From JAVZGQ01 sp038998365 (GTDB taxonomy: Archaea > Aenigmatarchaeota > Aenigmatarchaeia > CG10238-14 > SCSR01), in assembly GCA_038998365.1 (NCBI GenBank), contig JAVZHJ010000022.1, positions 1 to 12,808 of the forward strand: a stretch of 12,808 bases of DNA, in the 5' to 3' direction. Below the pieces are notes generated by a model that made no database searches, had not been told where the DNA came from, and saw nothing but the letters and a program-made list of their open reading frames with translations. The translations under genes and the position numbers were made by a program. Within the stretch, counting starts at the first letter, position 1. Each line of letters starts with the position of its first letter. Positions 1 to 5,548 of the stretch are shown piece by piece.

Positions 1-300
1 AATTTTTTCAATTTCTTCTTGAGTGAACGCAGTGTACTCTTTATGAAGAATTGCTCTCAAATCATCCTTATCTTCAGGTAAAAAATTAGCAATGGCAACA
101 ATTTGTTTTTCTCTCAACCTTTCTATCGACCTTAATTCTTCCACAAGTTTTTTTATCTTCTCAGCATCAACTTTAACAAATTTTCTGAGTAGGGCTAAAG
201 CTATCTTTTGCTCATATTTCAATTCTCCCTGCTTTTCCCTTTCTTCTAAAATTTCTTTAGCTTCAGCATCTGTTATTTCCTTCTCAGATATAACATTCAT
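1..300 (-). CDS. rpoF: DNA-directed RNA polymerase subunit Rpo4/RpoF (Rpb4-like), partial
   Basis: This is the Rpb4-like stalk subunit of archaeal RNA polymerase. It pairs with Rpo7 to form the stalk that helps promoter opening and binds the nascent transcript. I translated 100 residues by hand before the window edge; the family is usually about 110-120 residues, so only the extreme C-terminus is missing. The N-terminal part (about 1-30) is the acidic segment that packs on Rpo7. The C-terminal HRDC-like part carries the family signature IANFLPEDKDDLRAIL near residues 69-84, followed by the TQEEIEKI helix. The ATG at 298-300 overlaps the rpl21e stop as ATGA, and AAGGTGA (305-311) lies 4 nt upstream, so the start is secure. 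In many archaea rpoF follows rpl21e, as here. It is probably co-transcribed with pus10 and rpl21e. Confidence 0.92.
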   Translation of the reverse strand, partial: MNVISEKEITDAEAKEILEEREKQGELKYEQKIALALLRKFVKVDAEKIKKLVEELRSIERLREKQIVAIANFLPEDKDDLRAILHKEYTAFTQEEIEKI

Positions 301-581
301 TTCATCACCTTCAAATGTTCGGGCCTTGAAATTAACTTTTTCACCTTATTTCCATCTGTTATCTCAACAATATAACTTTTACCCCTCTTCCCTATTATTC
401 TGCCTACCCTACCTTTATACCTTGGGTGGGGCATGCCTTTTTGGGAAGAAGGTTCTTGCTCTATAACCACCCTCTGGCCCATACTGAACTCTTGCAAAAA
501 CTTTGTTATTGGAGGCCTGTAAGCAGGTTTTTGTCTCAAAGCTTGTCTTGTCTTTGTCCTAAAGCCGCGGGACTTCTTCAT
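297..581 (-). CDS. rpl21e: Large ribosomal subunit protein eL21
   Basis: This is the archaeal/eukaryotic 50S/60S protein eL21, with no bacterial counterpart. At 94 residues it has the usual archaeal length. It is strongly basic. The N-terminus (MKKSRGFRTKTR) is typical, and an SH3-like beta barrel follows, with the family pattern MGQRVVIE (34-41), MPHPRYKGRVGRIIGKRG (50-67) and Y-V-V/I-E-I strands. A C-terminal SRPEHLK stretch closes the domain. The start at 579-581 has the Shine-Dalgarno AAGGTGA (586-592) 4 nt upstream and overlaps the pus10 stop as ATGA. Its own stop overlaps the rpoF start in the same way. These overlaps suggest tight translational coupling of pus10, rpl21e and rpoF. Nothing unusual is seen. 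Confidence 0.95.
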   Translation of the reverse strand: MKKSRGFRTKTRQALRQKPAYRPPITKFLQEFSMGQRVVIEQEPSSQKGMPHPRYKGRVGRIIGKRGKSYIVEITDGNKVKKLISRPEHLKVMK

Positions 582-1855
582 CTTTTCACCTTATGAATTT
601 TTATCACATCTAACTTTATTTTTTTTGGTTTATTAGATATTAATTCTGATATGTTTGGGCTAGTCCTGCCTTCATCACCAGAAATAAGCTCTTTTATATA
701 TAGCCCAGACTGAGCTCTGATCTTGAACACGCACTTTTTCTTGTCCAAAATTTTCCATGAAATCTTTTTTACAATTCTTTTTCTAGCTTTATCAGCTCTT
801 CTATGAATCACCCTTAATGGAGTTTTTTGCAAAATAACTTGACCTTCAAGTTTCTTCAACTCTTTCAATTTCTTCCTGTCAATTTCTTCTTCAAACTCAA
901 CTTCAGCAAGATAAGTCTTATCAGATTTTTCACTCTTGAGCCTGACAACAAGATTTTTATCAACAAGCTTCAAGAGTTTAACTTTAACTTTTTTCGATTT
1001 GTTTATTTCTTTTTCCATTCCTTTCAAGTTTATCTTTCTTTTCAAGGGCTTTACAAGCTCGATCACAAAAGGCCTGTAATCTAAGCATCTTGCATCTATA
1101 TCTTCGCGGCCAGAAGCATGGAAAGCAGATTTTTTTGCTTTTGTAGCTTTCAGCAAAGGCTTTTCAATTATCTCTTGAACAGAAGTAGAGTAAAGCTTTC
1201 CAGTGCCTTTGCATTCCATGCAACCTTTGCCTTTGCACTTCGGACAAACCCATTTTGATTGCGGTATGTTTCTAACAAGCTTCTTGTACTTTCCATAAAC
1301 AAACAAGCTTCTTATCTCTTTCTTGATCTTGCCGGTCTTCAAGTTGACTATTATCGTGACATCAGGATTTTCAAGAGAAAAAGTCTTGCCAGTTAGCTTT
1401 TCTAACCTCTTTCCCAATTCCCTGTTAATTTCCGATTTAATCAATTCAGAAAACTCTATACCTATTTTTTCTTGAATTTTCTCCTCTTCATTCTGCATTT
1501 CATCCCTTGGAACAGAACCAATCAAAAAAGTCTCAAATTCTATTCCTTTCAATTCTTCAGCAATTTTTCTTGCAACTTCATCAATTTCTTTATCAAAAAA
1601 ATTTTGGCAAATTTTACAGCTTTTTGGCTCTTTAATTTCCAGCTTTAAATTTCTGAATTTGATGCCATAGAAATTACTCAAATCAACTTCAACTTTTTCA
1701 CCCGAATCTATTAAAAAGGCTATATAATTTCTTAAAATTCTCCCCCTTTCTTTGTTCGAGAAGCCTGAAAGAAGCTCAGCAAAAAATCTGCCTAAGCAAT
1801 TGTCACATACGAAGCCATCTTTCAAGATTTCTATCACTTTTTCTTCAACTTTCAT
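578..1855 (-). CDS. pus10: tRNA pseudouridine synthase Pus10
   Basis: Pus10 isomerises uridine 54 and 55 in the T-loop of archaeal tRNAs; it replaces bacterial TruB at this site. At 425 residues it is near or slightly above family length. An N-terminal THUMP-containing part carries a likely zinc site (C17xxC20 and C80xxC83). A second Cys cluster, CPKCKGKGCMEC (204-215), precedes the catalytic domain. The catalytic block HASGREDIDAR (246-256) supplies the expected nucleophilic Asp of GRED (D252), followed by DYRPFVIEL. Near the C-terminus SGLYIKEL (383-390) holds the conserved active-site Tyr (Y386), then GDEGRTSPN. It starts 19 nt after the hdrB-like stop without a good Shine-Dalgarno, but with a TTTAAAT box just upstream. 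Its product is the substrate of TrmY, encoded about 3.7 kb away. Confidence 0.95.
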   Translation of the reverse strand: MKVEEKVIEILKDGFVCDNCLGRFFAELLSGFSNKERGRILRNYIAFLIDSGEKVEVDLSNFYGIKFRNLKLEIKEPKSCKICQNFFDKEIDEVARKIAEELKGIEFETFLIGSVPRDEMQNEEEKIQEKIGIEFSELIKSEINRELGKRLEKLTGKTFSLENPDVTIIVNLKTGKIKKEIRSLFVYGKYKKLVRNIPQSKWVCPKCKGKGCMECKGTGKLYSTSVQEIIEKPLLKATKAKKSAFHASGREDIDARCLDYRPFVIELVKPLKRKINLKGMEKEINKSKKVKVKLLKLVDKNLVVRLKSEKSDKTYLAEVEFEEEIDRKKLKELKKLEGQVILQKTPLRVIHRRADKARKRIVKKISWKILDKKKCVFKIRAQSGLYIKELISGDEGRTSPNISELISNKPKKIKLDVIKIHKVKR

Positions 1856-1872
1856 ACTTCTCTAAGAAATAG

Positions 1873-1886
1873 ATTTAAATTTCATT
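1873..1886 (-). promoter_or_regulatory. Weak TATA-like box upstream of pus10
   Basis: On the minus strand GAAATTTAAATC lies over the stop codon of the hdrB-like gene, with its centre about 22 nt before the pus10 ATG. That is slightly closer than the other TATA-to-ATG spacings here (25-30 nt). If used, it would give pus10-rpl21e-rpoF a promoter independent of the redox operon. It is supported by base composition and position only. Confidence 0.3.
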
Positions 1887-2597
1887 AATAAATTCACTTA
1901 GTTCCATGACTTTTATTTTGGAATTTTTGGCAGCTTCTTTCAACTGAACAAAGCACAAAGGACAACTTGTCACCAAAATTTGAGCTTTCGTCTCTTCAGC
2001 TTGTTTTACTCTTTCTCTTGCCATTTCTTCAGCAAGCTCAGGATAGTTTGCTCTTACTCCTCCTCCCCCACCACAACAAAGAGCTTGTTCTCTTGCCATT
2101 TCCATCTCCAAAAGCTTTGCTTTGCTTGAAGCTATTATCTTCCTAGGTTCTTCATAAATTCCAGAATATCTTCCAAGATGGCAAGGATCATGAAAAGTGA
2201 CTTTTACCCCCCTTCTTTTAAGCCTAAGTTTTCCGTCATCGATAGCTTTTGAAATCGTTTGTGTTATATGCTCAACTTCTAAATTCCACTCTTTCAAAAG
2301 CTTTGGATACTCTTGAGAAAAAGTTCTAAAGCATGCTGGGCAAGGAGTTATAATCTTTTTGACAGAATGTTCTTTAAAAACCTTGAAATTTTTTTCAGCA
2401 AGCTTCTTGGCTTCTTGAGGATAGCCTGCCGCTAGAACAGGCGAACCACAGCAAGCTTCTAATTCTTTCAGCTCAATGAAATCAATTCCAATCTTCCTCA
2501 AAATTTTCTTATATTTTTCATTTTGCTCTTTAGTCACGAACTTCATCATACAGCCAGGGTAATACAAGATATTGCCAAACAATTTTAACAGAGCCAT
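1875..2597 (-). CDS. CCG-domain protein, HdrB/LutA-like
   Basis: This is a stand-alone protein of two cysteine-rich CCG domains, the architecture of HdrB, LutA and the C-terminal half of GlcF. Domain 1 uses C16 (YYPGC), C49-C50 (ACCGSP) and C86xxC89 (CPAC). Domain 2 uses C139 (DPCHLGR), C174-C175 (CCGGGGG) and C212xxC215 (CPLC), so both sets are complete. In methanogen HdrB such sets hold non-cubane [4Fe-4S] clusters that cleave a disulfide; in LutA they belong to a lactate-oxidising complex. No membrane segment is seen, so it is cytoplasmic or peripheral. An ATG at 2606 is possible, but the ATG at 2595-2597 overlaps the upstream stop as ATGA, the rule in this operon, and gives 240 residues. 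Its place after a CcdA-like gene hints at thiol/disulfide chemistry. The substrate is unknown. Confidence 0.85.
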   Translation of the reverse strand: MALLKLFGNILYYPGCMMKFVTKEQNEKYKKILRKIGIDFIELKELEACCGSPVLAAGYPQEAKKLAEKNFKVFKEHSVKKIITPCPACFRTFSQEYPKLLKEWNLEVEHITQTISKAIDDGKLRLKRRGVKVTFHDPCHLGRYSGIYEEPRKIIASSKAKLLEMEMAREQALCCGGGGGVRANYPELAEEMARERVKQAEETKAQILVTSCPLCFVQLKEAAKNSKIKVMELSEFINEI

Positions 2598-3292
2598 CAA
2601 AACCATCCCAGCAGAAAAGCCAAACCCAATATTAGCAAGACAAGTCCAGCTATGAGTCTCATGTGTCTTCTTAGCTTAAGCCTAGTCTTTTCAGCTTTTT
2701 CTATCTTTACAAAACCAAAGTAAAAAACAACTGTCAAGCAAACTAAAGGCAAGATGAAGAAAATGTTGTATACGAAGATGTAAAAAGCAGCTTCTATTCC
2801 AGTCTTTGAGCTTATCATGGCTAAGTAAGCTAATGGAAAAGCCCCAGCACAAGGTATCTCAACAAGTGCAACCAAAAAACCTAGGATAAGAGTTGATGGT
2901 ATTGTAGCTTTTTTAATGAAACTTTCTATTTTCGGCTTTGCAGATTTAGGTATTTCTAATGATAACCACTTACCATAAAAGAAGAAGTCTTTCATCTCAA
3001 GCAAACTTGCCAATATCAATATCGCCCCAATAGCAATCTTTACAATTCTGCTATATCCTATCAAGAAGAGCAAGTTCAAAAAGCCGTACATGAACAAGAA
3101 ATAAACCATGAAAACCATAAAAGAATAAATCAAGCCCAATACCAAACATTTTTTTCTTGAGCCAATTGCTAGAAGGTAAGCCACAAGGAAAAAAAGAACA
3201 GAAAGAGCACAAGGATTTAAAGCTCCATCTATTAGGCCCAAAATCATTCCTACCAAAGGAAGAGGCAATTGTTCAATCGGAAAAGGAATCAT
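2597..3292 (-). CDS. CcdA/DsbD-type transmembrane thiol-electron transporter
   Basis: This is a six-helix membrane protein of the CcdA/DsbD-beta superfamily, which carries reducing equivalents across the membrane through one pair of Cys buried in helices 1 and 4. Counted from the chosen start, the pair is C28 in GALNPCAL (helix 1) and C148 in EIPCAGAF (helix 4). Each follows Pro, as in the family (NPC, PC), and the two halves look like the usual inverted repeat. Hydrophobic spans are near residues 12-44, 49-78, 82-98, 131-160, 164-194 and 210-230; a basic cytoplasmic loop precedes the last. A start 18 nt further upstream (3310) is possible. The ATG at 3290-3292 is preferred because AAGGTGA lies 4 nt upstream and the codon overlaps the previous stop as ATGA. 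The likely periplasmic-side partner is the CPHC protein encoded just before it. Confidence 0.85.
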   Translation of the reverse strand: MIPFPIEQLPLPLVGMILGLIDGALNPCALSVLFFLVAYLLAIGSRKKCLVLGLIYSFMVFMVYFLFMYGFLNLLFLIGYSRIVKIAIGAILILASLLEMKDFFFYGKWLSLEIPKSAKPKIESFIKKATIPSTLILGFLVALVEIPCAGAFPLAYLAMISSKTGIEAAFYIFVYNIFFILPLVCLTVVFYFGFVKIEKAEKTRLKLRRHMRLIAGLVLLILGLAFLLGWF

Positions 3293-3717
3293 GGCTTCAC
3301 CTTTAAACAATTTTCATAAAATTCTTTTAGCTCCATCTCATTTTGTTCACCAACATAAGTTTTATTGTCATACAAACAAACTTTTGTTGGAGTGAAAATT
3401 CCAGCAGGGGCATTTTGATAGTTTGAATTTTTATGGTAAACTATATAGTCTTTGTAATCTTCAATCAAGCTTTTGCATTTAGCATCACCAGCATCAATCA
3501 TGTAGAATTTTTCTGAGATGTTCAGGCTTATCATCCTCTTCACATCATTTTTGCAATGGGGACAATCTTGAAGGTAAACGAAAAGAACATCGTAGCCTTC
3601 CAAAGGCTTACCACAATCATTCCTGTAAGAGTTTGTGGGAAGAAGGAAAAAGTAGCTTATAGCAGCAATTCCTGCAATCAAAACAATTGGAATCAAAATG
3701 CTTAATTTCACTTTCAC
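3289..3717 (-). CDS. Membrane-anchored extracytoplasmic thioredoxin-fold protein (CPHC)
   Basis: This 142-residue protein has an N-terminal membrane anchor (about 5-27) and an external thioredoxin-like domain. The core strand DVLFVYLQ leads into the redox motif D51-CPHC-K (Cys52, Cys55). A cis-Pro candidate is in FTPTKVC (P110). CPHC is the DsbA active-site sequence, which usually marks an oxidising protein, whereas a CcdA partner is normally a reductant; which way it runs here is open. Further Cys at 35, 81, 114 and 137 could form structural disulfides. The start is a GTG at 3715-3717: AAGGTGA lies exactly 4 nt upstream and overlaps the stop codon of the LUD gene. Its own stop overlaps the ccdA-like start. 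It is probably the extracytoplasmic partner of that channel. Confidence 0.8.
   Translation of the reverse strand: MKVKLSILIPIVLIAGIAAISYFFLLPTNSYRNDCGKPLEGYDVLFVYLQDCPHCKNDVKRMISLNISEKFYMIDAGDAKCKSLIEDYKDYIVYHKNSNYQNAPAGIFTPTKVCLYDNKTYVGEQNEMELKEFYENCLKVKP
3297..3303 (-). promoter_or_regulatory. Shine-Dalgarno deciding the ccdA-like start
   Basis: AAGGTGA on the minus strand ends 4 nt before the ATG at 3292. The same sequence and spacing precede rpoF (305-311), rpl21e (586-592) and the CPHC gene (3722-3728). This argues against the longer ccdA-like reading from 3310, whose start would lie upstream of the Shine-Dalgarno itself. Confidence 0.75.
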
Positions 3718-3721
3718 TCTC

Positions 3722-3728
3722 TCACCTT
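3722..3728 (-). promoter_or_regulatory. Shine-Dalgarno deciding the GTG start of the CPHC gene
   Basis: AAGGTGA on the minus strand overlaps the TAA stop of the LUD-domain gene (3727-3729) and lies 4 nt before GTG 3717. The identical spacing seen at three ATG starts in the same gene run supports this non-ATG start. Confidence 0.7.
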
Positions 3729-4998
3729 AGCAGCAATACAATTCTTTTGGTATTTCACCTTCTTTCATTTCACCGAAAGGATTCCCAATTTTTTTAACAT
3801 TTTCTATCATTTTCTTGTTTGCTTTTGTTTCCAACTTTTTCTTCACAACTTTTTCCCTAACTTTCTTCATAAGCTCAGCCACATCTATTTCAAGTGGGCA
3901 ATTCTGCTTGCATGCTTTGCAAGTGGTGCAATAGTAAAGACCTCTATCAAAAGCTGCTTTAAGCCCATCCATGAAAGCTGTTTTAGCTAAGCCTATTCCA
4001 GCAAGGTAATGTAAGCCATAATTATCAAAAATTTGTCTGTAAACTGGACAAAAGTAAAGACAGGCGCCGCAGTTTATACAATATAGAGCTTCTTCCAAAC
4101 CTTCTTCCAAAGCCTTCAACCTTCCATTATCCAAAAGTATGAGGTAAACTTCTTTCGCCCCGTGCATTCCTTGCACCACTTCTTTTTGAATGTCTGCTGT
4201 TTTGCTTGGAGAGGAAATTAAGCTTATGTAAGAAGGCCACTTTGCTCCAGTGCCCCAAATGGCAGAAGCCCTACAAATCAACATAGCATCTTCAACAGAA
4301 GGCACGATTTTTTCAATACCAGCAACAATCACATGTTTCTCCGGCAATCTAGTTATCAAACTTATGTTTCCTTCATTTTCAAGTATTGCTATGTTGCCGT
4401 CTGCAGAAATCGCGTTTGCTCCTGTTAATCCAAAATTTGCTTTCAAAATTTTTTCCCTCAAGTAATTTTTCACCCATTCTGTGATTTTTTCGGCTTTCGG
4501 CTCAACTTTTTCACCAAATTTTCTCTCTATAGCTTCAACAATTTTTTCAATCGATAAATGAATTGCCGGAGTTACAGGATGCGTTTCTCTTTCTTCACAA
4601 ATCTCAACAAGAAAATCCCCACAATCGGTTTCAACAACTTCATTTCTACCCTTTAGCTTTTCAACAATCTCGATTTCATTCAAAACATTGGACTTAGCCT
4701 TAACCACAAGCTCACCTTTTGGAATTATTTTTTGTATTATTTTTCTGGCTTCTTTAGCATCTTTTGCTTCAAAGACTTTTATTCCTTGAGATTCCAAATT
4801 TTTCATAGCTTCCCCTTTCAACTTTTCAAGGTTTTTTATAGAATATTCTTTTATCTCTCTCAGCCTCTTCTTCAATTCTTTTTCATTCACAGTTTTAACA
4901 GCAACACTAAAGTTTTCAACATAATTTTTAAAACTTCCTCTAAATCCTTTCTTAGCTTGAGCTATTCTTTCAGATACCAAAATTTCTTTCAAATTCAT
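3727..4998 (-). CDS. LUD-domain iron-sulfur protein, LutB-like
   Basis: This cytoplasmic redox protein is related to LutB of the lactate-utilisation complex. A LUD domain occupies about residues 30-290, with HPVTPAIHLS (140-149) and the diagnostic run from GLTGANAISADG (190-201) through NEGNISLITRLP to GIEKIVPS (227-234). Two ferredoxin-like motifs follow: C307xxC310xxC313xxxC317P and C357xxC360xxC363xxxC367P, each expected to hold a [4Fe-4S] cluster. The chain is shorter than usual LutB at its C-terminus and ends in an unusual Cys-Cys (422-423). I chose ATG 4996-4998 because TTTAAATA is centred 26 nt upstream, fitting a leaderless start; the longer in-frame reading begins with TTG at 5040 and would run through that TATA box. 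It heads the redox operon. No LutC-like gene is visible, so lactate oxidation is only one possibility. Confidence 0.85.
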   Translation of the reverse strand: MNLKEILVSERIAQAKKGFRGSFKNYVENFSVAVKTVNEKELKKRLREIKEYSIKNLEKLKGEAMKNLESQGIKVFEAKDAKEARKIIQKIIPKGELVVKAKSNVLNEIEIVEKLKGRNEVVETDCGDFLVEICEERETHPVTPAIHLSIEKIVEAIERKFGEKVEPKAEKITEWVKNYLREKILKANFGLTGANAISADGNIAILENEGNISLITRLPEKHVIVAGIEKIVPSVEDAMLICRASAIWGTGAKWPSYISLISSPSKTADIQKEVVQGMHGAKEVYLILLDNGRLKALEEGLEEALYCINCGACLYFCPVYRQIFDNYGLHYLAGIGLAKTAFMDGLKAAFDRGLYYCTTCKACKQNCPLEIDVAELMKKVREKVVKKKLETKANKKMIENVKKIGNPFGEMKEGEIPKELYCC

Positions 4999-5020
4999 AA
5001 AAATTATGAGTAAGAAACCA

Positions 5021-5028
5021 TATTTAAA
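5021..5028 (-). promoter_or_regulatory. TATA box of the redox operon
   Basis: TTTAAATA on the minus strand is centred about 26 nt before the ATG at 4998, the spacing expected for a leaderless archaeal mRNA. CTTAAA just upstream (5029-5034) is in the BRE position and touches the palindrome at 5034-5050. Confidence 0.6.
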
Positions 5029-5033
5029 TTTAA

Positions 5034-5050
5034 GTTTCAAAATTTGAAAC
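5034..5050. promoter_or_regulatory. Perfect 17-bp palindrome, candidate operator between divergent promoters
   Basis: GTTTCAAAATTTGAAAC has two perfectly complementary 8-nt arms around one central A (5042). It fills the space between the minus-strand TATA of the LUD operon (5021-5028) and the plus-strand TATA of the winged-helix gene (5052-5060), and covers or abuts both BRE positions. A dimeric winged-helix factor bound here would be expected to block TFB/TBP on both sides. The obvious candidate is the product of the adjacent plus-strand gene. It is too short and AT-rich to act as a strong terminator. Confidence 0.65.
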
Positions 5051-5051
5051 C

Positions 5052-5060
5052 TTTTTAAAA
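5052..5060 (+). promoter_or_regulatory. TATA box of the membrane regulator gene
   Basis: TTTTTAAAA is centred about 25 nt before the ATG at 5081, with GAAACC (the palindrome's right arm) in the BRE position. No Shine-Dalgarno precedes the ATG; the interval is AT-rich (TTAATTAATTAATT). A leaderless transcript is likely. Confidence 0.55.
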
Positions 5061-5080
5061 CTGCTTTTAATTAATTAATT

Positions 5081-5548
5081 ATGGAAATTTTTAAAAGGAG
5101 GAACATAATACCTGTGATATTGCTTTCAGGCTTCATCTTTGCAGTCTCTTTTAGCACACTTTATGCACAAACCCACATAATTGAAGGAACTGCTTGCAGC
5201 TGCACTTTACCAATACCAGTTCTAATCCCAACTTTTGCTTCCTTAGGTCTTTTGATAGGTTCAACCCTATATTACTTCATGTCACCTAAAATTGAAGAAA
5301 ACAAAGAAAAACAAATTCAAGCTCTTTTCTCACTAGTTGAAATTTTAAGCCCAGAAGAAAGGGAAATAGTGAAAAAGCTGATTGAAAACAAAGGGGAAAT
5401 TTTACAAAGCAAGCTATCACAATCTTTTGGCAAAGTGAAGACATTCAGAGTTCTTGAAAATTTGAAAAGAAGAGGGGTAATAGAGAAAGAACCTTATGGC
5501 AAGACCAACATGATAAAACTGAATGAAAAATTGAGAAGCATCTTATGA
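5081..5548 (+). CDS. Two-helix membrane protein with external CSC motif and cytoplasmic winged-helix domain
   Basis: This 155-residue protein looks like a one-component membrane transcription factor. A basic N-terminus (KRR, 5-7) precedes helix 1 (about 9-29). A 17-residue external loop holds C39-S40-C41, and helix 2 spans about 47-67. The positive-inside rule puts both ends in the cytoplasm. Residues 78-155 read as a winged helix: SPEEREIVKKLIENKG, a recognition segment SFGKVKTFRVLENLKRRGV, and a wing around EKEPYGKTN, as in MarR-like archaeal regulators. It is transcribed away from the thiol-redox operon across a palindromic spacer, so an inferred role is to sense external thiol state through the CSC pair and control that operon and itself. 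Its last codons overlap the trmY stop by 6 nt, tail to tail. I recognise no named family. Confidence 0.75.
   Translation: MEIFKRRNIIPVILLSGFIFAVSFSTLYAQTHIIEGTACSCTLPIPVLIPTFASLGLLIGSTLYYFMSPKIEENKEKQIQALFSLVEILSPEEREIVKKLIENKGEILQSKLSQSFGKVKTFRVLENLKRRGVIEKEPYGKTNMIKLNEKLRSIL

Noticed and set aside
92..466. Plus-strand reading frame of 124 codons
   Set aside because: It lies antisense to rpoF and rpl21e, which have clear family signatures. Its Ser/Phe-rich composition is what antisense of Lys/Glu-rich genes gives.
827..1084. Plus-strand frame rich in Phe
   Set aside because: Antisense to pus10; no start signal and a composition mirroring Lys/Glu codons.
4999..5040. N-terminal extension of the LUD protein from TTG 5040
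   Set aside because: It would place the start inside the palindrome and run through the TATA box. ATG 4998 has the right spacing for a leaderless start.
5066..5079. TTAATTAATTAATT as a tandem repeat
   Set aside because: A short AT-rich tract between a TATA box and a start codon; best explained as promoter/leader composition.
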